In this document: positions 36,001-43,214 of the stretch, piece by piece | How positions within the stretch are numbered: position 1 is the first letter of the stretch | How the letters are laid out: each line of letters starts with the position of its first letter | From: Herbiconiux solani NBRC 106740 | GTDB lineage: Bacteria; Actinomycetota; Actinomycetes; Actinomycetales; Microbacteriaceae | Direction of reading: 5' to 3' | NCBI RefSeq assembly: GCF_001571005.1 | Contig: NZ_BCST01000009.1 | Coordinates: 1 to 64,000, forward strand | DNA: 64,000 nt | Notes under the pieces: model-generated | The model's database searches: none | What the model was told of the DNA's origin: nothing | The model's input: the letters and a program-made list of their open reading frames with translations, nothing else | Program-made: the position numbers and the translations under genes

Positions 36001-36136
36001 GTTCACCGCGAACGGCACCACCCACACCCGTAACAACGAGTCGTTCTACGGCTACAACGGCACCCAGGTCTGGATCACCATCACCGGGCCGGGTACCGCC
36101 AACGGCGGCACCGAATCGAACAGGATCAACTGGTAG
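30053..36136 (+). CDS. Giant membrane-anchored Ig-like/fibronectin III surface protein
   Basis: A 2027-residue protein, first gene of the type VII-like locus. A short basic N-terminus and one membrane segment (about 12-32) are followed by an about 370-residue region with propeller-like repeats. Then come about 11 Ig/cadherin-like modules (starting near 406, 499, 594, 687, 784, 887, 980, 1076, 1168, 1271 and 1371), many ending in NDTDPDGD-type turns, then five Fn3 domains (near 1469, 1556, 1652, 1749 and 1843) and a unique C-terminus with a CVTSGC pair. There is no LPXTG motif. GTG 30053 has GGAG upstream; an earlier TTG at 30017 is less likely. It could span the wall as a scaffold or adhesin for the secretion system. 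It is co-directional with moxR, 16 bp away. Confidence 0.85.
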   Translation: MRLFQAIRRHKATTASVATIAALAVGVTTMAFVYEGVKTADVDLNDGGVWVTKPTGLLLGHLNHPAQVIDGGLRTSSTDFDVLQRGDTVLLLDSTGASLTPVNPRTVALESPLNLPPKASVSLGGRSVSVLDRETGQLWAGPADQAGAMQLDPDEPLADLGAGSAAVADVDGNVHALARSAGQLETFPLDETTGALPEEPETAAFPEVADDAQLTLTTVGDDAVVFDAATGTLHLPGGATAVIPEAKGGVVQDSGPASSDVLVSTATALIRQPLAGGDPTVISTSGEPGTPAAPVFLNGCAYAAWSGSGTYLRDCSGDQNDVESTIDGLAANAQLKFRVNRDVVVLNDLSTGVVYLVNQDMKKVDNWDDIAPPPEQSDSDEEEDSTQEELQVLLPDRTEENTPPTAVDDQYGVRPGRTVILPVLENDSDPDGDVLTASLKSNQPSIGQVQRILNGVALQIVVSPDATGSANFTYQADDGRGGTDDATVSLTVRSPEQNSAPTQKRVSDVLVELGATVKHNILPDFGDPDGDDLYVVGASSGTADQVQYRPDGEITFTSIDPNTGPKEVTVTVSDGRDVTEGTIRFQVRDTGTLAPVTNPDYVVTTVGERVTVSPLDNDLSPSGAPLRLAKVNEVPGVLLEPDYTSGTFGFTAAAAGTYYVPYLVSDGPKTAGGLVRVTVVERDNSDLAPIAVRDTAQLPAGRETLVNVLANDTDPNGGILAVQSVQVPADSGVTVEVLEHEIIRIADRPGLTQPITITYTVSNGVASARGEVFITPIPAPERLLPPVAVDDEVTVRAGDVVTIPVLANDYHPNGDTITLSDTLIDPLVDPADGEIFISENVVRFKAGPTPKTVYATYQVVDSQNQKDAGYITIRIVAPDAGTNSPPRPQDVTIRALQATSVRIPIPLDGIDPDGDSVTLVGQNSAPQKGRITEVGEAWLVYEAYPDSVGTDTFTYTVRDKLGATATATVLVGIIPASEANQPPYAVKDTVSARPGRTLAVDVMSNDTDPDGDPLSIIGDGLEVPEGVDASVEGGRVMVTAPDEPGDYTLQYTIVDRWGAPATGALLVQVSPDAPLATPIARDDIVKVTDVIDRPYTDVNVRENDDDPDGTIEGLTVSSADPAAVSLGEGLLRITLLPTPQIVTYTVTDQDGLQASAFVFVPGLDDLPPVLKPGIEPIVVHDGETVDIELSDYVLVAEGKTPRLTEADKVRASNANGDPLLVDENTMRYTPKPRYDGPDALSFEVTDGTSVDDPNGKKANLVIPITVISDYNTPPSFVGASVDVAAGDGEGRVDLRANSVDPDEGDLAALTFAIAGQAPQGVSAKLDGSVLVVTAAADAPRASSPLEIDISDGVNTPVRGVVTVNVQSTTRNPPSATDDVVPKADQGKTVSVPVLGNDYNPFPETPLTITTATVETGTGSADIDGGSINVTPAGDFVGTMVVRYAVQDATGDPERVAEARVRLTVQGRPDTPATPTVTSIQDRTVVLSWTPPVNNGAEITAYTVSSPQGYSKQCVSTTCTLDGLTNDVEYTFTVTATNSVGTSDASPSSGVARPDARPDQPQPPTLVFGDKSLTVNWVTPPTHGSAVTAYNLEISPAPERGAASRYGVSGNSLIWDGLANGTSYTVRVQAVNKAPEPSDFSAFSVAEIPAGVPATPGAPTTTPAQPVGSEAQIAVSWNAPAANGDAVAYYMLQTLRGGTVVNTQQVTGTTANAVVAVNETDYTFQVLAHNKAGDSPYSAPSSGRRAAVPPSAPTGVTAAPTGANGTITVAFTPGATNGSKDGEVSYRYKVNQTGATGSIPKGGGPIGGLSNGTDYTVDVWGVSTVEGVSQGAHGTSTAANPYGPPNQPGAGATGNAKSVTVSWTAPPTNGRPYTMWITIDGAREQVNGSGSREVGNGYSQSHTIVVDVQDSEGGKSQNSASASSGAEPPSVSGSASKGSNVYKPPQCVTSGCAYVNGTWSGLVPGGNYVLHYMSSRDGEWNSVSFTANGTTHTRNNESFYGYNGTQVWITITGPGTANGGTESNRINW

Positions 36137-36152
36137 TGACGAGAGGCAACCG

Positions 36153-37127
36153 ATGACAATGACCCCCGAGCAGGCGACCTGGTTCGCCGGCACCTTCGAT
36201 CGGCTCGTGCAGAACGTCGGCCTCGCCGTCCTCGGCAAGGACCACGTGGTGCGGCTGACCATGATGGCGATGATCTCCGAGGGCCACGTGCTGCTCGAGG
36301 ATGCTCCGGGAACGGGCAAGACCAGCCTCGCGAAGGCGATCGCGGCGACCGTGCAGGGAACGCACCAGCGCATCCAGTTCACGCCCGACCTGCTGCCCTC
36401 CGACGTCACCGGCGTCACGATCTACGACCAGGACACCCGGAAGTTCGACTTCCACAAGGGCCCGATCTTCGCGTCGATCGTGCTGGCGGACGAGATCAAC
36501 CGCGCGAGCCCGAAGACGCAGTCGGCACTCCTGGAGGTCATGGAGGAGTCGCGCGTCTCGGTGGACGGCGTGGCCCACGAGGTCGGCCGCCCGTTCCTCG
36601 TGATCGCGACCCAGAACCCGATCGAGCAGGCCGGCACCTACCGTCTCCCCGAGGCGCAGCTGGACCGCTTCCTGATCAAGACCAGCATCGGCTACCCCGA
36701 CCTGGCCTCGGCCGAGCAGATCCTCGCCGGCTCGGCGAACCGCAACCCCTCGTCGGCGCTCTCGCCCGTGATCACGACCTCGGCCGTGGCCGACATGGCC
36801 GATCTCGCGGCGACCGTGCACGTCGACCCGGCCATCCTGCGCTACACCGCGCAGCTGGCCGAGGAGACCCGCGCGGCCCCGGAGTCGCGCCTGGGCGTCT
36901 CGGTCCGTGGCGCGATGGCGCTGATCCGTGCCTCGAAGGTCTGGGCCGCGGCGCAGGGGCGGCACTACGTGCTGCCGGACGACATCCGCGAGCTGGCCGG
37001 CCCGGTCTGGACCCACCGGTTCGTGCTCGACGCCGAGGCCGAGTTCTCCGGCGCGAGCGCCGAGGGCATCCTGGCCCGCGTGCTCGCCGACGTCGCGGCT
37101 CCGCAGTCGAGGCAACCCGCTGCATGA
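36153..37127 (+). CDS. MoxR-family AAA+ ATPase
   Basis: A 324-residue MoxR ATPase. Walker A is APGTGKTSLA (about 51-60), Walker B is VLADEINRASPKTQSALLEV (about 109-128), and sensor 1 is ATQNPIEQAGTYRLPEAQLD. MoxR proteins act as chaperone-like remodelers, typically with the DUF58 and transglutaminase-like proteins encoded next. Here it is fixed in the middle of a type VII-like locus and overlaps the DUF58 gene by 4 nt, so it may help assemble the secretion or surface machinery. Confidence 0.94.
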   Translation: MTMTPEQATWFAGTFDRLVQNVGLAVLGKDHVVRLTMMAMISEGHVLLEDAPGTGKTSLAKAIAATVQGTHQRIQFTPDLLPSDVTGVTIYDQDTRKFDFHKGPIFASIVLADEINRASPKTQSALLEVMEESRVSVDGVAHEVGRPFLVIATQNPIEQAGTYRLPEAQLDRFLIKTSIGYPDLASAEQILAGSANRNPSSALSPVITTSAVADMADLAATVHVDPAILRYTAQLAEETRAAPESRLGVSVRGAMALIRASKVWAAAQGRHYVLPDDIRELAGPVWTHRFVLDAEAEFSGASAEGILARVLADVAAPQSRQPAA

Positions 37128-38419
37128 GCCGGGTCGAGGAGAGGATGCGCGCGGTCGCCCGCACGCCTCCGGTGCGCTGGCTGTCCGAGAAGGGCTGGCC
37201 GGTCGTGGCGGACGGCGCAGGTACCGCCTGGAAGACGGTCTGGGGAGTCGCCGGCCCGGTCGTGCTGACGGTGTCGGGCTTCGGCTGGGCGGTGCTCGCG
37301 ACCACGATCGCCGCGATCGTCGCCGGAGCCGTGCTCGGCTGGCGTGAACTGCTGGTCATCGGCTTCGCGCTGCTGGCCGCGCTGGTGATCGCCGTGGGCT
37401 TCGCGATCGGCCGCTCGGCGTACGCCGTGCGCCTGGACCTCGCCCTCAACCGGGTCGTCGTCGGCGAGCGTGCCGTGGGCCGCATCGCGGTCACGAACAC
37501 CTCCACGCGCTCCCTCCTCCCCGCCCGCATCGAGCTGCCCGTCGGTTCCTCGTACGCCTCGTTCCACCTGCCGCGCCTGGCCCCGCAGGCCGAGCACGAC
37601 GACCTGTTCGGCATCCCGACCCACCGCCGCGCGGTGATCGTGGTCGGGCCCGTCCGCTCGGTGCGCGGCGACCCGCTCGGGCTGATGCGGCGCGAGATCC
37701 TCTGGACCGACCCGACCGACCTCTACGTGCATCCGAAGACCATCTCGCTCGGCGGCTCCTCCTCGGGCTTCCTCCGCGACCTCGAGGGCGTCGAGAGCCG
37801 GATTCTCTCGGACAACGACGTCTCGTTCCACGCGCTCCGCGAATACGTGCCGGGCGACGACCGCCGCTACATCCACTGGAAGACCTCGGCCCGCACCGGC
37901 AAGCTCATGGTGCGCCAGTTCGAGGAGACCCGGCGCTCGCACCTCGCGATCGCCCTCTCGACCAACCGGTCGGACTACGCGGCCGGCGAGGCCGGAGAGG
38001 CCGAGTTCGAGCTCGCCGTCTCGGTCTGCGGATCGCTCGGCGTGCAGGCGCTCGTCGAGGAGCGCGACCTCACCGTGCTCACCCAGACCAGCACCTTCCA
38101 CACCGAGACCGGGCGGCTGCTGCTCGACGGCCTCTCGGGTGTGGAGCAGACCGAGCGCCGGGAGACCGTCGTCCAGCTCGCCAAGACCACGGGCACCGCG
38201 GTGCCGCAGGCCTCGGTCGCGTTCCTGCTCTTCGGCAGCGCCGTCACCCCGACCCAGCTGCAGTCCGCGAGCGTCCACATCCCCCTCGGCGTGCGCGTGA
38301 TCGCGATCGCCTCGAAGCCGGGCGCCTCGGTCTCGCTCCGCCAGCTCGGCGACATCGCCCTGCTCACGATCGGCGAGCTTTCCGAGCTCCCCCTGGCGCT
38401 CCGGAGGGCGAACAGCTAA
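37124..38419 (+). CDS. DUF58 membrane protein
   Basis: A 431-residue DUF58 protein with two membrane segments near residues 40-90 and a cytoplasmic vWA-like part. The family signature lies at about 240-270 (LREYVPGDDRRYIHWKTSAR, then GKLMVRQFEETR). DUF58 proteins pair with MoxR ATPases and transglutaminase-like proteins, and the function of the triad is unknown. The gene overlaps moxR (ATGA) and abuts the next gene through TAATG, so strict co-expression is expected. Confidence 0.92.
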   Translation: MSRVEERMRAVARTPPVRWLSEKGWPVVADGAGTAWKTVWGVAGPVVLTVSGFGWAVLATTIAAIVAGAVLGWRELLVIGFALLAALVIAVGFAIGRSAYAVRLDLALNRVVVGERAVGRIAVTNTSTRSLLPARIELPVGSSYASFHLPRLAPQAEHDDLFGIPTHRRAVIVVGPVRSVRGDPLGLMRREILWTDPTDLYVHPKTISLGGSSSGFLRDLEGVESRILSDNDVSFHALREYVPGDDRRYIHWKTSARTGKLMVRQFEETRRSHLAIALSTNRSDYAAGEAGEAEFELAVSVCGSLGVQALVEERDLTVLTQTSTFHTETGRLLLDGLSGVEQTERRETVVQLAKTTGTAVPQASVAFLLFGSAVTPTQLQSASVHIPLGVRVIAIASKPGASVSLRQLGDIALLTIGELSELPLALRRANS

Positions 38420-40800
38420 TGAGCACCCCCCTTCTCCCCCCGCTCCCCGCGGGTTCCCGCCCGCTCTGGGCGGTCGCCGCGGACGCCCTCGTGCTCGCGG
38501 CGCTGATGTTCATCGGCATCCTGAGCCTCGGCCCCGCGTTCGGCGGTGTCGGCTATCTGGTCGCCGCGGTCGGCGGCATCGTGCTCGGCAGCCTGATCGG
38601 GCTGGCCGGATGGCGGCTGTCGTGGAACATCGTCGTCATCGCCGCCGTCACGATCGTCGTGTACCTGCTGTTCGGCGGGGCGCTGGCCGCGCCTGACACC
38701 ACGATCATCGGTGTCATCCCGACCTTCGACACGCTCCGCACCCTCGTGCTCGGCATCGTCTTCTCCTGGAAGGACGTGCTGACCCTGGTCACCCCGGTCG
38801 GCCAGTTCGACGGCGTGCTCGTGGTGCCCTTCCTCTCCTCGCTGCTGACCTCGGTGCTCGCGGTGAGCTTCGCCACGCGCTTCCGCGGCCAGCGGGTGCT
38901 CTGGGCGCTCCTGCCGGTGCTCGCCCTGTTCGTCACCGCGATCGCCTTCGGCACGCGCGAGGCGGCGTTCCCGCTCGTGCAGGGCATCCTCATCGCCGGC
39001 ATCGGGCTGGCCTGGGCCGCCTGGCGCCGGCACGAGGCCCGGGTGGCGGCGGCGGCCGGGACGACGCTCTCCTCGTCGTCGTCGAGCTCTGTCGACCCCG
39101 AGACCGCCCGGCGGCTGCGGACCACGCGGCTCGCCACCGCCGCCGGTCTGGTCGTCGCCGCGCTCGGCATCGGCCTGGTGACCGGCGGCATCCTGGTGCC
39201 CGCCTCGGCGCGCGAGGTGATCCGCGACCAGATCGTGCCGCCGCTCGACCTCCACGACTACGCGAGCCCGCTGGTCGGCTTCCGCAGCTACGTGCGCGAC
39301 CACAAGGAGGACACGCTCTTCACCGTGCAGGGGCTGCCCGACGGCGCCCGCGTGCGGCTGGCGACCCTCGACACCTACGACGGCATCGTCTACAACGTGG
39401 CCGGCGACGGATCCTCCGGCTCCGGCACCTTCGTGCGGGTCGCCAACGAGATCTCGAACCCGGTGACCGGCACCCCCGCCACCCTCGATTTCTCGATCAC
39501 CGACCTCAACGGCGTCTGGATGCCGGACGCCGGCTACCTGGACTCGGTCTCGTTCACGGGCGACCGGGCCGAGGACCTCAGCGGCGCGCTGCACTACAAC
39601 ACCGCCACCGGCGTCGCGCTCGACACCGAGGGCGTGCAGCCGGGCGACTCCTACTCGATGGACGTCGTCATCCCGCCCACCTTCAACGACGAGCAGCTCT
39701 CGAACCGGGCGATCAGCTCGGTCGCCCTGCCCCGCGCCACGGGCGTGCCCGACGACATCGCCGCGCTCGCCACCGAGTACCTCGGCGAGGCCGACACCCC
39801 GATCGAAGAGGTGCGGAACCTCGCCAACGGCCTCAGCCAGAACGGCTTCTTCAGCCACGGCCTCGAGGGCGAGGCGGTCTCCCGCGCCGGCCACGGCGCC
39901 GAGCGCATCGCGGCCCTCGTCTCGGCCGACCAGATGGTGGGCGACGACGAGCAGTACGCCGTGGCGATGGCGCTGATGGCGCGCTCGGTCGGCATCCCCG
40001 CCCGCGTCGTGATGGGCTTTTACCCCAAGGACTGGGCCGGGCAGGATGCGGTGCAGGGCCTCACCGGCGACGACCTGCACGCGTGGGTCGAGGTGCCCTT
40101 CGAAGGCGCCGGCTGGGTCGCGTTCGACCCCACCCCGCCGCAGGACCAGATCCCGCTCGAGGAGGCTCCGAAGCCGAAGTCCGACCCCAAGGCCCAGGTG
40201 CTGCAGCCCCCGCCCCCGCCGCAGGCGCCCGCGGAGCTGCCCCCGGACATCCGCACCGAGGACACCCAGCAGGACGAGGTCAAGGGCGACGGCTTCGATT
40301 TCCTGATCGTCGCGCTGATCGGCGGCGGCATCCTGGCCCTGCTGATCCTCGTGTTCGGCCCCCTGCTCGTGATCGCCCTGCTGAAGCTGCGCCGGAGGAA
40401 GCGCCGGAGGCTCGCCGAACGGCCCGCCGACCGCGTCAGCGGCGGCTGGGACGAGATCGTCGACCGCGCCGGCGACCTGGGCACCCCGGTGCCGCGCGGC
40501 TCGACCCGGCGCGACAACGCCCGGGTGCTGGCCGAGGCGTACCCGGCGGCTCCCGTGCTCGAGGTGGCGACGAAGGCCGACACGGGCGTGTTCGGCCCGG
40601 GCGACCCGTCTCCTGAGCAGATCGACGAGTACTGGACCGAGGTCGACCTGGTCGTCGCCCAGATGACGAAGTCGCGCTCCTGGTGGCAGCGGGTTCGGGC
40701 AGGATGGTCGGTGCGGTCGTTCTTCCGGCGATCGGGCACCCCGCGCCGGCGCGGACCCGATCAGGCACGGCCGACCGGACGAGGGGGAGATCGACGATGA
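38419..40800 (+). CDS. Transglutaminase-like membrane protein lacking the catalytic Cys
   Basis: A 793-residue protein: several N-terminal membrane segments (to about 275), an outside domain with a transglutaminase-like core (about 440-575), a Pro-rich stretch, one membrane segment near 625-655 and a basic cytoplasmic tail. In active members the core begins GYCEQFA; here it reads GDDEQYA, so D510 replaces the Cys, while H554 (LHAWVEV) and D570 (AFDPTP) remain. It is therefore probably a pseudoenzyme used for binding or structure. It completes the MoxR-DUF58-transglutaminase triad and overlaps both neighbours. Confidence 0.9.
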   Translation: MSTPLLPPLPAGSRPLWAVAADALVLAALMFIGILSLGPAFGGVGYLVAAVGGIVLGSLIGLAGWRLSWNIVVIAAVTIVVYLLFGGALAAPDTTIIGVIPTFDTLRTLVLGIVFSWKDVLTLVTPVGQFDGVLVVPFLSSLLTSVLAVSFATRFRGQRVLWALLPVLALFVTAIAFGTREAAFPLVQGILIAGIGLAWAAWRRHEARVAAAAGTTLSSSSSSSVDPETARRLRTTRLATAAGLVVAALGIGLVTGGILVPASAREVIRDQIVPPLDLHDYASPLVGFRSYVRDHKEDTLFTVQGLPDGARVRLATLDTYDGIVYNVAGDGSSGSGTFVRVANEISNPVTGTPATLDFSITDLNGVWMPDAGYLDSVSFTGDRAEDLSGALHYNTATGVALDTEGVQPGDSYSMDVVIPPTFNDEQLSNRAISSVALPRATGVPDDIAALATEYLGEADTPIEEVRNLANGLSQNGFFSHGLEGEAVSRAGHGAERIAALVSADQMVGDDEQYAVAMALMARSVGIPARVVMGFYPKDWAGQDAVQGLTGDDLHAWVEVPFEGAGWVAFDPTPPQDQIPLEEAPKPKSDPKAQVLQPPPPPQAPAELPPDIRTEDTQQDEVKGDGFDFLIVALIGGGILALLILVFGPLLVIALLKLRRRKRRRLAERPADRVSGGWDEIVDRAGDLGTPVPRGSTRRDNARVLAEAYPAAPVLEVATKADTGVFGPGDPSPEQIDEYWTEVDLVVAQMTKSRSWWQRVRAGWSVRSFFRRSGTPRRRGPDQARPTGRGGDRR

Positions 40801-42350
40801 CGGATGCCACGTACCCGTGCGTGCAGTGCGGATCCCCGGTGCCCCGCAACGCCCAGTTCTGCCTGGTCTGCGGCACGCCCGTCTCCTCGCGGAGCCAGGC
40901 GGCGGCGCTCGGCACGGCCGCAGGTGCCGCCCCCGGCGCCGGGCACGGCTCGGGCTCGGGCAGCGCGACCGGGGCCTCCTGGAAGCCGGCGCCCGCGCTC
41001 ACGCCCATCCGCCGGAGCGAACTGATCCGTGCGAACTACGGTCGCCGGGTCTTCGCCTTCCTCCTGGACGGCGTGTTCTCCGGGGCGCTCTGGCTGCTGA
41101 TCGTGCTGCCGCTGTCGGCGGCCGGCCCCGTGCGGCTGCAGGTGACCGGGGGCGTCGTCTCGGTCTCGGGCCTGAGCGCGGTGCTGCTGCTCCTCGCGGC
41201 CCTGCTCTACCCGCTGGCGAACCTGTTCCTCCAGTCGTTCCTCGGCTTCTCGCCGGGCAAGGCGATCATGGGCCTCCGGATCGTGCGGTTCGAGACCCTG
41301 ACCCGTCCCGGTCTCGGCCGGATGCTGCTGCGCGGACTGATCGTCTGGGCCGCATCCCTCGTCTTCGGCCTCGGCCAGCTCGTCGTCTGGCTGTCGCCGC
41401 TCTGGGACGCGACCGGCCTCAGCCGCGGCTGGCACGACCGGATCGCCGGCACCTGGGTGATCGACGTCAAGGCGGGGGCCAACCCGCTGACGGCCGCTCC
41501 CGGGCAGGTCGTGGTGGATGCGCCGCCGTCGCGCGAGGCCGCTGCCGGGCGTGCGGGTGCCGGTCAGGCCGGTTCCGGTCAGGCGGGTGGTCCGGATGAC
41601 GGGCAGTACGCCGGGCCGCCGGTTCCGGGCGCCTACCTCACGGCCGGGCAGGGCTCCGGACCGTTCTCCGGGGTCGTCGCACCGGCGCCCACCGGGGCTC
41701 CGGCATCCGGCAGCCCGTCGCAGGACGGAGTGCAGGGACCGCTCGCGCCGCCCGCACCTTCGGCGCCTTCTGCTCCCTCCGCGCCGTCGTTCGCGCCCGC
41801 GCCCGGCGGTGCCGCCGCCCCGCTCGCGCCGCTGGCCGAGCCGATCTCGATGATCCCCGGGTTCTCGGCCCCGGTGATCACGCCCGCCGAGCTCGCGACC
41901 GCGGAGGCGGGCGGCCGTGGTGCCGCTCCTGCCGCCGGCCCCGCCGACGAGCTCGGGCTCGGATTCGACGACGCCGAGAGCACCCGCCTGTCGACGCCCG
42001 GCCCTGCCGTGCCCCCGGGCACCACCGCCTTCCGGCTCGACTCGGGGCAGATCGTGCCGATCACCGGGCACGGCGTGCTCGGCCGCGCTCCGGTCTCCCC
42101 CGCCGGCGACCCCGCCGACCTGCTGTTCACCCTGCCCGGCGACACGCTGTCGATCTCGAAGACGCACCTGGAGTTCGGTCTCGAAGCCGGCCGCGTGTGG
42201 GTGAGCGACCGCGGCTCGACCAACGGCTCGGTACTGCTCCGCGGCGACGGCGTCGAACTGCCGCTGCTCCCCGGCCAGCGCTTCACGGTCGCCCGCGGCG
42301 ATCGCATCCGCGTCGGAACCCGCCTGATCACCGTGGAGGGCGGGGCATGA
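40797..42350 (+). CDS. Zinc ribbon - RDD - FHA membrane protein
   Basis: A 517-residue three-part protein. A zinc ribbon (CVQCGSPVPRNAQFCLVCG, four Cys at about 8-25) comes first, then an RDD membrane domain (about 78-225, starting RRVFAFLLDGVFSGALW, with FLGFSPGKAIMGLRIV). A low-complexity Ala/Pro/Gly linker to about 400 and a C-terminal FHA domain (about 410-515; GRAP, SISKTHLEF, STNGSVLL) follow. FHA domains bind phosphothreonine peptides, so it likely couples the kinase in this locus to the membrane. It overlaps the genes on both sides by ATGA. Confidence 0.9.
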   Translation: MTDATYPCVQCGSPVPRNAQFCLVCGTPVSSRSQAAALGTAAGAAPGAGHGSGSGSATGASWKPAPALTPIRRSELIRANYGRRVFAFLLDGVFSGALWLLIVLPLSAAGPVRLQVTGGVVSVSGLSAVLLLLAALLYPLANLFLQSFLGFSPGKAIMGLRIVRFETLTRPGLGRMLLRGLIVWAASLVFGLGQLVVWLSPLWDATGLSRGWHDRIAGTWVIDVKAGANPLTAAPGQVVVDAPPSREAAAGRAGAGQAGSGQAGGPDDGQYAGPPVPGAYLTAGQGSGPFSGVVAPAPTGAPASGSPSQDGVQGPLAPPAPSAPSAPSAPSFAPAPGGAAAPLAPLAEPISMIPGFSAPVITPAELATAEAGGRGAAPAAGPADELGLGFDDAESTRLSTPGPAVPPGTTAFRLDSGQIVPITGHGVLGRAPVSPAGDPADLLFTLPGDTLSISKTHLEFGLEAGRVWVSDRGSTNGSVLLRGDGVELPLLPGQRFTVARGDRIRVGTRLITVEGGA

Positions 42351-43213
42351 GCGGCGAACCGGCCGACGGCGTCCGCTACGCCGACCTCCGCCTTCGCGTC
42401 GGCAGCGAGACGCACACCGGGCTCCGCCGCCGCGCCAACGAGGACGCGTTCTTCGCCGCGCCCCCGATCTTCCTCGTCGCCGACGGGATGGGCGGGCACG
42501 AGGCCGGCGAGGTCGCGAGCGCACTCGCCGTCGAGGCGTTCTCGAGCCTGGAGGGCCCGGCCTCGCTCGAGCCGAGCGACATCCGCGCCGCCTTCGACCG
42601 CGCCTACACGGCCATCACCGACCTGGCGCACGCCGGGCCACGGAGGGCCGGGACGACCGTCTCCGGCGTCGCCGTCGCCCAGCAGGAAGGGCGCGCCTAC
42701 TGGCTCGTCTTCAACCTCGGCGACTCGCGCACCTACCGCTGGGCGGGCGGCGAGCTCGAGCAGATCAGCGTCGACCACTCGGTCGTGCAGGAACTCCTCG
42801 ACGAGGGCGAGCTCGACCGTGCGGCCGCCGCGACCCACCCGGGCCGCAACGTCATCACCCGTGCGCTCGGCGCCGGCGGCCAGTACCAGCCCGACTACTG
42901 GCTGGTGCCGGTCGAGCCCGGCGACCGCATCCTGATCTGCTCGGACGGCGTCTCGGGCGAGGTCGACGACGAGGTCATCGCCCAGGTGCTCGACGAGGAG
43001 CGGCAGGCTCAGGATGCGGCCACCCGGCTCGTGCACGAGGGCCTGCTGCGCGGGGGCCGGGACAACCTGACGGCGGTCGTCGTCGACGCGTTCGACTCGG
43101 TCTCGGCCGAGCACGCGGCGACCGGGCCGGCCGGGGACGACAGTCGGGACGGAGACCGGAACGACGAGGACACGATCCCTCGCGGCCCGGTCGAAGTCGG
43201 CGGAAGGAACTGA
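42347..43213 (+). CDS. PP2C-family Ser/Thr protein phosphatase
   Basis: A 288-residue PP2C (PPM) phosphatase. Metal-binding motifs are RRANEDAFF (about 28-36), VADGMGGHEAGEVAS (about 46-60), LICSDGVSGEV (about 202-212) and GGRDNLTAVVVD (about 236-247). It should remove phosphates from the substrates of the kinase at 44960. The Asp/Arg-rich C-terminal tail after about 255 is poorly ordered. No membrane segment is seen, so it is cytoplasmic. It overlaps the preceding gene by 4 nt. Confidence 0.94.
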   Translation: MSGEPADGVRYADLRLRVGSETHTGLRRRANEDAFFAAPPIFLVADGMGGHEAGEVASALAVEAFSSLEGPASLEPSDIRAAFDRAYTAITDLAHAGPRRAGTTVSGVAVAQQEGRAYWLVFNLGDSRTYRWAGGELEQISVDHSVVQELLDEGELDRAAAATHPGRNVITRALGAGGQYQPDYWLVPVEPGDRILICSDGVSGEVDDEVIAQVLDEERQAQDAATRLVHEGLLRGGRDNLTAVVVDAFDSVSAEHAATGPAGDDSRDGDRNDEDTIPRGPVEVGGRN

Positions 43214-43214
43214 G

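Noticed and set aside
31439-36418. Minus-strand open frame of 1659 codons opposite the giant surface protein
   Set aside because: It is Arg/Val/Gly-rich, antisense to a clear domain protein, and overlaps moxR; such frames are usual at this GC content.
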